Of a stretch of DNA of 15,559 nucleotides, positions 6,553 to 14,085 are shown in pieces. This stretch comes from CAYXZO01 sp964469505 (GTDB lineage: Bacteria > Fidelibacterota > UBA8477 > JABMPR01). Within the stretch, counting starts at the first letter, position 1; each line of letters begins with the position of its first letter. A program made the position numbers and the translations under genes. The stretch lies in NCBI GenBank assembly GCA_964469505.1, contig CAYXZO010000051.1, forward strand, positions 1-15,559. Direction: 5' to 3'. The notes under the pieces are model-generated. The model was not told where the DNA came from and ran no database searches. It was given only the letters and a program-made list of their open reading frames with translations.

Positions 6553-7764
6553 ATGAGTGATAAACCTAAAAACAAACTCACCGCGGCTCTGCAATTTCCC
6601 CTGCCCTACATTCTCCTGGCCGTTCTGGGATTGCTGGTAGGCTTACACGGCGGGCTGGTTCGGTTAGGATGGCCCTGGGGGCTGCCCCAGCGCAACTGGA
6701 TGATTGATCATGGTCCCCTGATGGTGCTGGTGTTTATGGCCTCGGTTATCGGCGTGGAACGGGCAGTAGCCAGCCGGCGAACCTGGTCTTTTCTGGCCCC
6801 AGCTACTCTGGGAATCGGTGGAATATTGATAATGGTCGGCGCACCGGCTCAGCAGGCCGCGGTTCTCACCACCCTGGGCGCAGCCCTGTATTGCCTGGTG
6901 GTGGTGGGAGTGTATCAAAGTCAGAAAGCGCTGTACACCTTGATGATGCTACTGGCGGCGGTGGCACTGTTCATCGGCAGTGGGCTATGGNNNNNNNNNN
7001 NNNNNNNNNNNNNNNNNNNNNNNNNNNNNNNNNNNNNNNNNNNNNNNNNNNNNNNNNNNNNNNNNNNNNNNNNNNNNNNNNNNNNNNNNNCTATTCCCCG
7101 CCTGGTGGAATGGTGGACCGCCTATCTGATTTTAACCATTGCCGGGGAGCGGCTGGCTCTGGGACGTTTATTCGGATTTTCACGGCTGGTGAAAACCTGG
7201 TTCAGTCTGGCTTCGGGTTTGATATTACTGGGACCGGCAATCAATTTGTGGCAACCTACCTGGGGCATTCCCCTGGGAGGCCTGGGAATGATTATGTTAG
7301 CGGTGTGGCTATTCCGCTACGATGTGGCCCGACGTTTCTGGAGTCAACCCCAATATGCCGGTTTTTCGGCGCGTGCGTTGCTGGCCGGTTATTTCTGGCT
7401 ACTTATCGCGGGAGCGCTGCGGATTTGGCTGGGCCCACAAGCGGCAGGCAATTACTACGATGCCCAACTCCACGCGGTTTTCCTGGGCATGACTTTCTCC
7501 ATGATTTTTGGTCACGGGCCCTTGATCTTCCCCGCTTTGCTCCGTCGTAAAATCGATTTCCCCCGGGGGCTCTATTTACCTTTGTTTTTGCTCCACATCG
7601 GCTTATTGATAAGAGTCATCGGAGATTTGATTCCCCTGCTGGCCTGGCGCCATTGGGGAGGACTGATCAATGCGCTGGCCATTGTTCTGTTTTTTCTAAT
7701 TCTGATGCCTAAAGTATTAAGAGGAGAAAAACTCTCTGAAACCACCCTCCCCTTGGGTTGGTGA
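6553..7764 (+). CDS. Polytopic membrane protein, interrupted by gap
   Basis: The visible parts (146 residues before and about 223 after the gap) are strongly hydrophobic with roughly ten or more membrane segments, so this is an integral inner-membrane protein. Histidines sit in or beside helices: GLHGG (H32), IDHGPLMV (H53), and after the gap QLHAVFLGM, IFGHGPLIF and LLHIGLL, several of them next to Gly. That pattern recalls NnrS-like/heme-copper-oxidase-like membrane proteins with an HGPLMV...GVERAVA signature, but I cannot prove the family. The function is unknown; heme or metal binding by the histidines is inference. AGGAG at 6540-6544 with 8-nt spacing supports ATG 6553, which lies 18 nt after the phosphofructokinase gene. 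The 100 N at 6991-7090 replace an unknown length. For one intact frame, the true gap must be a multiple of three plus one. Confidence 0.75.
   Translation: MSDKPKNKLTAALQFPLPYILLAVLGLLVGLHGGLVRLGWPWGLPQRNWMIDHGPLMVLVFMASVIGVERAVASRRTWSFLAPATLGIGGILIMVGAPAQQAAVLTTLGAALYCLVVVGVYQSQKALYTLMMLLAAVALFIGSGLWXXXXXXXXXXXXXXXXXXXXXXXXXXXXXXXXXXIPRLVEWWTAYLILTIAGERLALGRLFGFSRLVKTWFSLASGLILLGPAINLWQPTWGIPLGGLGMIMLAVWLFRYDVARRFWSQPQYAGFSARALLAGYFWLLIAGALRIWLGPQAAGNYYDAQLHAVFLGMTFSMIFGHGPLIFPALLRRKIDFPRGLYLPLFLLHIGLLIRVIGDLIPLLAWRHWGGLINALAIVLFFLILMPKVLRGEKLSETTLPLGW
6991..7090. other. Assembly gap (100 N)
   Basis: Exactly 100 N, the usual placeholder for a scaffold gap of unknown size. It lies inside the membrane-protein gene and may hide a repeat, extra helices or a frameshift. 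Confidence 0.97.
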
Positions 7765-7820
7765 GCAAAGTAAAAACCTTTAGCTGCACCGACCCATTAC
7801 CTTTTAGATGCGAAAAGCGG

Positions 7821-7849
7821 TTGCTGCAGGGGGGGTTGAAAAATATATT
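7821..7849 (+). promoter_or_regulatory. Predicted sigma70-type promoter of the tRNA pair
   Basis: TTGCTG (7821-7826) and TATATT (7844-7849) are separated by 17 nt, the ideal spacing. Transcription would start near 7856, about 12 nt before tRNA-His. A second -35-like TTGAAA at 7836-7841 has no good -10 partner. Confidence 0.6.
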
Positions 7850-7867
7850 CGCCTGCTTTTTGAACGT

Positions 7868-7941
7868 GGTGGGTGTAGCTCAGTTGGCAGAGCGCCAGAT
7901 TGTGGCTCTGGTGGTCGTGGGTTCAAGTCCCACCACTCACC
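7868..7941 (+). tRNA. tRNA-His: tRNA-His (anticodon GTG)
   Basis: A full cloverleaf can be folded. The acceptor arm GTGGGTG (7869-7875) pairs with CACTCAC (7934-7940), with one G-T wobble. The D stem is GCTC/GAGC, the anticodon stem CCAGA/TCTGG, and the anticodon GTG lies at 7902-7904 after T33. The T arm is GTGGG-TTCAAGT-CCCAC. G at 7868 can pair with discriminator C at 7941, the G-1:C73 identity pair typical of bacterial tRNA-His. The next bases are CCG, so CCA is added after transcription. Confidence 0.96.
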
Positions 7942-7948
7942 CCGAAAT

Positions 7949-8020
7949 GGCCCCTTCGTCTAGTGGTTAGGACTCAAGATTTTCAATCTTGCAACAGGGG
8001 TTCGACTCCCCTAGGGGTCA
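7949..8020 (+). tRNA. tRNA-Glu: tRNA-Glu (anticodon TTC)
   Basis: The acceptor GGCCCCT (7949-7955) pairs with AGGGGTC (8013-8019), with one G-T wobble. The D stem is GTC/GAC, the anticodon stem CAAGA/TCTTG (7975-7979 with 7987-7991), and the anticodon TTC lies at 7982-7984, reading GAA and GAG. The T arm is AGGGG-TTCGACT-CCCCT. The discriminator is A8020 and no CCA is encoded. It lies 7 nt after tRNA-His and is surely co-transcribed. Confidence 0.96.
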
Positions 8021-8055
8021 CAAGTCAAGCGAAACAACAGGGCTAGAAATCAGGT

Positions 8056-8096
8056 CGGCAGGGTAAACCTGAGGCCTGCGGCTATTTTTTCTTTTT
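8056..8096 (+). terminator. Possible rho-independent terminator of the tRNA operon
   Basis: GCAGG at 8058-8062 can pair with CCTGC at 8075-8079, with a 12-nt loop. An alternative hairpin CAGG/CCTG (8059-8062 with 8068-8071) overlaps it. A T-rich tract (TATTTTTTCTTTTT) follows from 8083. The stem is short and the tract starts 4 nt after it, so this is plausible rather than certain. Confidence 0.5.
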
Positions 8097-8119
8097 GACC
8101 CAACTATAAATCAGGCGTG

Positions 8120-9184
8120 TTACATGCCGGGATGGGTAAGCATATCCATTATCTGGTAGTATTTCCGGAAAGTTTCCGGAGTAATGGCTGAGGTCCAGTG
8201 GCCCGTTAGCCGCCCCAGAATCCAAAATCCCAGAAAAACCGTCACTATTCCTGTCGCAATCAGATAAGGCTTGGCCTTACGACCGGCGAACCGCACCGTT
8301 AAGGAACCTTTTTTAGGGCAGACGGCCACGCACTCCTCACAGCCGATACAATCGGGATCCAACACTTGAATCTTCTGATGGACTTTGATTCCGGCGGGGC
8401 ATACCACCGTGCACAGCTTGCAGTTGGTACATAGGTCTTTATCACGCACAATTCGGGTGGGACTGAGGAAAGAAACGATCCCCAACAACGCCCCATACGG
8501 ACAAAGGTAACGGCACCAGAAGTTCCTTATAAAAAGGGAAATCACTAATAGCCCCAGTAGAACTTTGATGGTAAGGCTGGAAGGTTCCAGGAAAAACTTA
8601 AGCATCTTCGCATCTACGGCGAAGTTATACGGCGCATTTAGGAAAGCGTCGATGGCCTTTATATCCATCTGAAAGAATACGGCGTTTACGAAAAAGGCCA
8701 GGAGCAGATATTTTGGGATTCCCAGAATAACTCCCACCCAGCGCTTGACCGGAATGGTTACCTTGAAAGTCAGACCTATACGCTCCAGGAAATTGGACAG
8801 AAAACCTATGGGACAGATCCACCCGCAAAAGCCCTTGCGGAAGACCAGGCTGATGGTGAGAACGGCCATGAGGATGGTCAGGCCGGCCGGATGCACCATA
8901 TCATATTTGCCGGTGAGAACCAGCTTTTTCAGACCCATCAACGCGCTGATGGGCAGGAAACCTTCCACCCCTGGCGGGCGAGGAACGTACGTTTCCCGAT
9001 TACCCAGGGCCCATGAGTAGAAAAGGTAGAAACGGTACCCCAGATAAATAATGAAGAGAGCAAATAGTCCCTGAACTAAGGGGCGTAGCTTCTTGATGTT
9101 ACGGGGATTCGAGAGCCATTTTTTTGCCGAAAACCATTGGTACCGCATAATGGCGGGAAAAATAATCGGTCGGATATAAGGCAC
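8120..9184 (-). CDS. NapH-like membrane protein with two [4Fe-4S] motifs
   Basis: A 354-aa membrane iron-sulfur protein of the NapH/NosR/CcoG-like group, which moves electrons between the quinone pool or membrane and periplasmic or cytoplasmic partners. About five or six membrane segments are visible (near 35-52, 100-116, 150-172, 205-222 and 305-323). Two CxxxCP motifs end helices: C120-GWI-C124-P and C224-RYL-C228-P. A ferredoxin-like module follows with C252xxC255xxC258xxxC262P and C279xxC282xxC285xxxC289P, the standard signature of two [4Fe-4S] clusters. The tail ends with a short hydrophilic segment containing HPGM. The start is uncertain: GTG 9184 and ATG at 9146-9148 (residue 13) both lack a Shine-Dalgarno. 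No nitrate, nitrous-oxide or methylamine genes lie nearby, so the redox partner is unknown. The stop at 8120-8122 faces the tRNA terminator. Confidence 0.9.
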   Translation of the reverse strand: MPYIRPIIFPAIMRYQWFSAKKWLSNPRNIKKLRPLVQGLFALFIIYLGYRFYLFYSWALGNRETYVPRPPGVEGFLPISALMGLKKLVLTGKYDMVHPAGLTILMAVLTISLVFRKGFCGWICPIGFLSNFLERIGLTFKVTIPVKRWVGVILGIPKYLLLAFFVNAVFFQMDIKAIDAFLNAPYNFAVDAKMLKFFLEPSSLTIKVLLGLLVISLFIRNFWCRYLCPYGALLGIVSFLSPTRIVRDKDLCTNCKLCTVVCPAGIKVHQKIQVLDPDCIGCEECVAVCPKKGSLTVRFAGRKAKPYLIATGIVTVFLGFWILGRLTGHWTSAITPETFRKYYQIMDMLTHPGM

Positions 9185-9268
9185 AACAGCGGCAAGCCGG
9201 CTTCTTAAAATTTCCTCGCCCAGATTTCAAGGGCACAGTCTCAGATAAAACGGCCTACGTGGAAGAAA

Positions 9269-9297
9269 AAATTAGGGGTGGTCGAAATTAGGAGCGG
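9269..9297. repeat. Two near-identical 13-bp direct repeats
   Basis: AAATTAGGGGTGG at 9269-9281 and AAATTAGGAGCGG at 9285-9297 differ at two positions and are 16 bp apart start to start. They lie in the 138-nt space between the NapH-like and MoeB-like genes. A regulator site is possible but unproven. Confidence 0.5.
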
Positions 9298-9322
9298 CTA
9301 AATCTATTACCGTAAAAGCAGC

Positions 9323-10465
9323 CTATGGTTTTTCAGCTAATCCCAGGAGCTTCCGTTGTTGGGGAGCAAGACCAGCCATCCCACCCTGTAAGTTGTAAAG
9401 CCTGCGGAAGCCCCGCTCCCACAGAAAATCACAAGCCAGAGCCGAGCGTACTCCGTGATTGCACACCACCAGGTATTCTTTCCCTGGATCTAACTCCCGG
9501 TACCGCTCATGAAGTGTCTCCAGGGGCAATACTATTCCGTTCTTTAATGGCTGCTCTCTTTGCTCCATGGGTCGTCTTACATCCAGCACGTCCCAGCTTT
9601 GTTTTTTTAGCCGATCCGCCAATTCCCCGGCCATAATAAAACTCCAGTGAGTCTCCGTACCGGGGAAAGTGGAACCACAAAAAGTTTCGTAATCCACCAG
9701 TTCATTGATGAAACGATGGGATCCACACAGAGGACATTGGGGATTGCGCTGGACTTTAACCTGAGATATCTGGCCAAGATCGGCCTGGATCATCCAGAGC
9801 CGTCCTGCTAAGGGTTGCCCCACTCCGGCCAACAATTTCAGAACCTCGGTGGCTTGCATGCTGCCCACCAGCCCTGCCACTGGCCCCAGGACTCCTCCCT
9901 GGGCGCAATCCACCACCATTCCTGCGGCCGGCGGTTCAGGATACAAACACCGGTAACAGGGGCCACCCTGCCAATTGAAAACACTGACCTGTCCCTCCAA
10001 GCGGAAAACACTGCCGTAAACCAGGGGGCGTTTCTCCAGAAAAGTGGCATCGTTCACCAGATAGCGCGTGGGGAAATTATCGCTGCCATCCAGAATGACT
10101 GCATATTGGGACACCAGCTGCCGTGCATTCCGGGGCGATAGATAGGTGAGGTGGACTTCCAATTCTACTTTGTTGTTAAGGCGATTGAGAGCCTCCGCGG
10201 CTGCTTCCACTTTGGGTCGCCCCAGATCGGTTTCCCGGTACAGTACCTGTCGCTGTAGATCGGGCAGATCCACCCGACCGCCGTCAACCAGCCCCACTCG
10301 GCCTACACCTGCCGCTACCAGGTACAAGGCCGCCACCGAACCTAAACCTCCCAAACCTACCACCATCACTGATCCATCTTTCAAGCGCCGTTGACCTGCC
10401 TCGCCCAGGTCAGGCAGAATTATCTGGCGGGAGTAACGTTGGTATTCCGGTGTTGTCAGCGACAT
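9323..10465 (-). CDS. moeB: MoeB/ThiF-type adenylyltransferase fused to rhodanese
   Basis: A 380-aa E1-like enzyme. It adenylates the C-terminal glycine of a small sulfur carrier (MoaD, ThiS or CysO type) using ATP, and the rhodanese domain can then transfer sulfur to form the thiocarboxylate. Order: ATP-binding GLGGLG at 37-42; DGSDN at 126-130 with the conserved Asp; zinc pairs C170xxC173 and C244xxC247; the crossover-loop Cys187 in DCAQGGVLGP (usually CAEAGVLG); and the rhodanese domain from about 272, with catalytic Cys335 in CNHGVRS. This architecture is called MoeZ or MoeBR; the carrier cannot be named because no moaD, thiS or cysO lies in the window. ATG 10465 has only a weak GGAACG upstream. 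It follows the DUF4249 gene after 79 nt on the same strand, and no terminator is visible between them. Confidence 0.93.
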   Translation of the reverse strand: MSLTTPEYQRYSRQIILPDLGEAGQRRLKDGSVMVVGLGGLGSVAALYLVAAGVGRVGLVDGGRVDLPDLQRQVLYRETDLGRPKVEAAAEALNRLNNKVELEVHLTYLSPRNARQLVSQYAVILDGSDNFPTRYLVNDATFLEKRPLVYGSVFRLEGQVSVFNWQGGPCYRCLYPEPPAAGMVVDCAQGGVLGPVAGLVGSMQATEVLKLLAGVGQPLAGRLWMIQADLGQISQVKVQRNPQCPLCGSHRFINELVDYETFCGSTFPGTETHWSFIMAGELADRLKKQSWDVLDVRRPMEQREQPLKNGIVLPLETLHERYRELDPGKEYLVVCNHGVRSALACDFLWERGFRRLYNLQGGMAGLAPQQRKLLGLAEKP

Positions 10466-10544
10466 CGTTCCGTTGCCAAAAATAGGTGCCCGTGGGGTTT
10501 TATCGCAGTTTTTTACCCGCAGAAGTTAGCGAAGTGGGAATGAT

Positions 10545-11516
10545 TTAAGGTCGGCAAAGATGGTAGATCCGGGTGGCATTGAAGGCTCCAAACAGGCCGA
10601 AACCGCCGGCGACCCCATAACTATGTCCGATGGAGCCCTCCCCCAAGAGGAAATTGGAAATTTCCTCCACATTGTCTGAATTGCGGAAATAGCTGTAGTA
10701 GTTATCGTCCAGGAAACGAACCCGGATCACTAGAGTAAACAAGGTTGTATCTGGACGGTTATCACAGTAAGTATCATACGTTGAGGTCCAGATAGTGTCC
10801 CCGGGTAGAAGCAACTCGTGTTGCGCCGCCCCGCAAATCCAGCCCACGGAATCGTACCTGCTTACGTTGGTGTTTATCTCCACCGCGTACCGGCCGGCAT
10901 AGTGCCAGGAAAGATTAAAATGACGACTCAAAGAAAGAGTGTCCGGTAAGGTCTCATATATTTGGGGGCGCGGCGGAACGGTAGCAGAGCCGGTCAACCG
11001 CAATCCTTCGGGTGAAACTACCTCCAGTTCATAAGTCACTCCCGGCTGGGGAGTGAAATCCCCGCTGTGAGCCGCATACACTCCTTCGTCCCAGATCCCG
11101 AAGCGCTCCAGAGAAGCGGACGGCGGAACCCGCTCGAAACGCCAGAAACGGCTGGAATCTCGAATAACCACCGAAGCATCGTAAACCGCGTAGGGATTCA
11201 CCTCATGGTCCAAAACGATGGGCATGGGATACCAGAGGGTGTCCCAGTGGAGGAAATAGCCCAACGAATCATACACCGGGTCCAGTTGATAGCGTACGGT
11301 ATCAACCTGCTTCACGTAATCGGTATTAGCACTGGTCCCCAGCACCTTATGAACCACCACGAAACTTTCTACGGAATCATCAGCCGCTAGAATCGCCAGA
11401 ACGTTAAGCTGATTCTGTTCGTGAACGGGTACCGGTTCCTCACTCCACCGGCCACAGCCAAGAATCAGAAACGTAACCAGGATCAGCGAAAAACGGGATA
11501 GGACTTGGTGAGTCAT
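10545..11516 (-). CDS. DUF4249-like outer-membrane lipoprotein
   Basis: A 323-aa predicted lipoprotein with hydrophobic signal at about 9-19 and a good lipobox LILGC at Cys21. The body is beta-rich: YDASVVIRD (112-120), then PQPGVTYELEV (157-167) and TGSATVPPRP (175-184). This is the pattern of DUF4249 proteins, in which an Ig-like domain is followed by a GxxYxLxV strand and a T..VP segment. In Bacteroidota these proteins are typically encoded directly after a TonB-dependent receptor and are thought to act with it at the cell surface. That is exactly the arrangement here: its ATG overlaps the receptor stop by 4 nt (ATGA). The ligand is unknown. A few extra features, such as the stretch rich in Asp and Tyr at 65-95, are lineage-specific as far as I can tell. 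Confidence 0.75.
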   Translation of the reverse strand: MTHQVLSRFSLILVTFLILGCGRWSEEPVPVHEQNQLNVLAILAADDSVESFVVVHKVLGTSANTDYVKQVDTVRYQLDPVYDSLGYFLHWDTLWYPMPIVLDHEVNPYAVYDASVVIRDSSRFWRFERVPPSASLERFGIWDEGVYAAHSGDFTPQPGVTYELEVVSPEGLRLTGSATVPPRPQIYETLPDTLSLSRHFNLSWHYAGRYAVEINTNVSRYDSVGWICGAAQHELLLPGDTIWTSTYDTYCDNRPDTTLFTLVIRVRFLDDNYYSYFRNSDNVEEISNFLLGEGSIGHSYGVAGGFGLFGAFNATRIYHLCRP

Positions 11517-14068
11517 AGCACAAATCTCACACCGATAGTGGGTAGTAGCGGAAACATGGGTACGGCCCGGCGATAAAGTCCCTCAGATTCCTGGCGGCCG
11601 TCCGGAAGGTAGCGGTACTTGGTGTAGTAGAAATAGGTGAATACGTTCATGTGATTGGTGACATTCAAAACCTGGAAATACCATTCCCAGTAGCCGGTGG
11701 AAAATTGGTGTCTACTTCTATAACTAAAATCCAGGCGGAAATAAGCCGGGTAGCGGGCACTGTTGCGGGCACCGTACAGATAATTCCGGCGACTCCAGTA
11801 ACCATTCTCCGGGGGCTCATTGCCTTCGGTTTGCCACAATTCATAAGTTCCCAGCACCGGCGTATAGGGGTTTCCCGTAGCGTAGGTGAGGGTAAAACTG
11901 AGATTGGAAGTTTCACTTAAACTCCAATTGGTAACCAGATGCAGGGTATGGATGCGGTCGTACTTGGGGGCATACCAATCTTCCCCGGCAAACCGGCGTT
12001 TGGTTTGAGCCCAAGTGTACCCCAACCACCCTTGCAAACGGCCGCTATTTTTCTGCGCCAGGAACTCCAGACCTCGGGCGTAAGCTTCCGTATCCCAGAA
12101 CTCGCTGAAAGGGTCCTGGGGCCGGGATGGTTCGCCCCCCGGCACCAAGTGGCTTGGCTTAAGAGTCAGCAGATGGGAGAATTGTTTATAATAAACCTCT
12201 AGACGAAGGAGAATATCATTGACGGATAGATATTCCAGACCGGCAATGTAGTGATTCGCGTGGCTGGGCCGATATTCCCCGGGAATTGCCAACCAGACAT
12301 CTATAAATCGTAGGTTTTCGTCGGGAGCGTTGGCCACTGTCAAGAATTGATAATAGCGCCCCAGGGCCAATTTCAGGGCCAGATTGTCTTGTAAATAAAA
12401 TTTTGTTCCCCAGCGAGGCGCCAGATAGAGCCCGGAACCCAGACCGTAGCGGTTGAGCCGCAAGCCAGCCTGAGTGGACCACAGGGGCGAGATACGCCAT
12501 AAATCTTGTACGTAAAGGCCCTGTTCATAGGTTTTGTGCTCCATCCAAAGCACGGTGTCCCGGAAGCTCTGTATTTCCCCATTGAAATCGTTGTCCACAC
12601 CGAACAGCATTCCCAGGTTGAAATAGAGGTCTTTGTGCTGGAAACCGAAGGACCAGGTATGTCGTTCATTGGGGCGCCATACACCCTCCAGTTTCAGGCT
12701 GCGGTCTCGGACATAATCGAAAAGGTCGAAACGGTACTCATCTTCCCACGTGGAGATACCGGAACTATCCCAACTGGAGCCGGACTGGAGCGATCGGAAT
12801 TTAATGGTGAACCGAAAGCGACTTCCGGCCAGAAAAGTCTTCAGCACCAGCCGAGGAGTGATGAGCCAGCGCCAGTGGAGACTGTTGGTGAAATTACCCC
12901 AGCGCCAGTCGAAGAGATCCCTGCTGGCATTCGAAGTGTAATTACTGCTGTCCGGGCTGAAATAGTAAGTATCACTGTACTTGCTGCGCCAGTAAAAAAC
13001 GTCGTCACCGTAAAAGGTGCTGCCGGTCAGGCGGTGGTTGGCGCCCAGGTTGAGGTTCACCTTGCCCTGATAGTCGTAAAAATAGTAAGGGAAAATTTTA
13101 TCGATTTCCTCTCTACCCTCTTCGACGCTGGGCTTGAACAGGTTATAAATACCGTTGATCAACAGATCGGTATAGGTGCGCCGGCCGGCCAGCATCCAGG
13201 AGCCCCAGGGAATTTTACGCCCCCATTTCGGCAGTGGGCCTTCCAATAACAACTTGCTGGAGAGCAGGGATAGATTACCCCTGGCGGCCAGGCGGCGCGA
13301 GTTACCTTCCCGGTTCATAATATTGAGAATGGCCCCCATGCGGCCCCCATAGCGGGCGGGGAAGCCCCCGGCGTGAAACTCAGCTTCCTGAATAGCGTCG
13401 GTGTTGAAGGTGGAGAAAATACCCCCCAGATGCATGGGGTTGTAAACCATAATGCCATCCAGGAGAATAAGGTTCTGATCGGGAGTACTGCCCCGGACGT
13501 AGAGGGCCGAGGAATAATCGTTTAGCGTTTGCACGCTGGGCAGAGTTTGTAAAACCCGGAATAGATCAGCCTCGGCGAAGGCCGGTGCGTTCTCGATCTG
13601 GCGGCGGTCCAGACTGACCACGCTGGGAGCGATGCGCTCCTTGAAACGGATCCGTTCAGCGCTAACCCTGACCTCTTCTCCCTTGAGGACCGCCCGTTTC
13701 AGGGAAATATCCAGGCGCAGTTCTTGGTCCTGAGCCAGCTTCACCTGGCGGCTAAAAGGCGCGTACCCCATGAAGGTGACCAACAGTTCATACTCCCCCG
13801 GTTTACCAGCGGAGAGCACATAATAACCGTCGAGATTGGAGACGGTGCCCCGGTTGGTGCCTTTCAGGACGATATTGGCGTAGGCGATGGGCTCGCCGGT
13901 AGCCGCTTCTCGAACGTAACCGTGGATAGTCTGGGCGGGGAGGGGGTGATAAAAAAATAAGAGCAGGGCCCATAAGTAAAACCAACGAATGAAACTCGAA
14001 TTAGGTGTTAAAGAGGGGGGGCACGCTGGAATTAAAAAAGATTCCGGCGAAGTTAAAGACCAATTCAA
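11513..14068 (-). CDS. TonB-dependent receptor, CarboxypepD-reg-like type
   Basis: An 851-aa outer-membrane receptor that would import a ligand with energy from TonB-ExbBD. Signal hydrophobic core is at about 29-40 with cleavage near PLPAQ (42-46). A carboxypeptidase-regulatory-like domain covers about 47-125 (IHGYVREAATGEPIAYANI...GYYVLSAG). The plug covers about 145-255, with LYVRGSTPDQNLILLDG split around 189-205 and GGFPARYGGR (234-243). A beta-barrel of roughly 590 residues, rich in aromatic strands, ends GVRFVL, a plausible outer-membrane sorting strand. No SusD-type partner is present; the partner is the overlapping DUF4249 gene. Start: only TTG 14068 is available, and GGTGA about 10 nt upstream fits a Shine-Dalgarno. 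It gives an unusually long 28-residue stretch before the hydrophobic core. Substrate is not deducible from sequence. Confidence 0.92.
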   Translation of the reverse strand: MNWSLTSPESFLIPACPPSLTPNSSFIRWFYLWALLLFFYHPLPAQTIHGYVREAATGEPIAYANIVLKGTNRGTVSNLDGYYVLSAGKPGEYELLVTFMGYAPFSRQVKLAQDQELRLDISLKRAVLKGEEVRVSAERIRFKERIAPSVVSLDRRQIENAPAFAEADLFRVLQTLPSVQTLNDYSSALYVRGSTPDQNLILLDGIMVYNPMHLGGIFSTFNTDAIQEAEFHAGGFPARYGGRMGAILNIMNREGNSRRLAARGNLSLLSSKLLLEGPLPKWGRKIPWGSWMLAGRRTYTDLLINGIYNLFKPSVEEGREEIDKIFPYYFYDYQGKVNLNLGANHRLTGSTFYGDDVFYWRSKYSDTYYFSPDSSNYTSNASRDLFDWRWGNFTNSLHWRWLITPRLVLKTFLAGSRFRFTIKFRSLQSGSSWDSSGISTWEDEYRFDLFDYVRDRSLKLEGVWRPNERHTWSFGFQHKDLYFNLGMLFGVDNDFNGEIQSFRDTVLWMEHKTYEQGLYVQDLWRISPLWSTQAGLRLNRYGLGSGLYLAPRWGTKFYLQDNLALKLALGRYYQFLTVANAPDENLRFIDVWLAIPGEYRPSHANHYIAGLEYLSVNDILLRLEVYYKQFSHLLTLKPSHLVPGGEPSRPQDPFSEFWDTEAYARGLEFLAQKNSGRLQGWLGYTWAQTKRRFAGEDWYAPKYDRIHTLHLVTNWSLSETSNLSFTLTYATGNPYTPVLGTYELWQTEGNEPPENGYWSRRNYLYGARNSARYPAYFRLDFSYRSRHQFSTGYWEWYFQVLNVTNHMNVFTYFYYTKYRYLPDGRQESEGLYRRAVPMFPLLPTIGVRFVL

Positions 14069-14085
14069 CCTTGTTATTTCACCGC

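Noticed and set aside
7758..7970. 70-codon open frame across the tRNA region
   Set aside because: Its translation (VAQLAERQ, VVGSSPTTH) is the well-known artefact of reading through a tRNA gene; both cloverleaves fold perfectly here.
10466..10544. Terminator or promoter between the DUF4249 and moeB-like genes
   Set aside because: No stable stem with a T-tract and no well-spaced -35/-10 pair could be found on the - strand.
12506..13249. 247-codon open frame on + inside the TonB receptor gene
   Set aside because: It is antisense to a receptor with clear domains, its composition is low-complexity (Val, Ala, Glu, Gly-rich), and it has no ribosome binding site or known motif.
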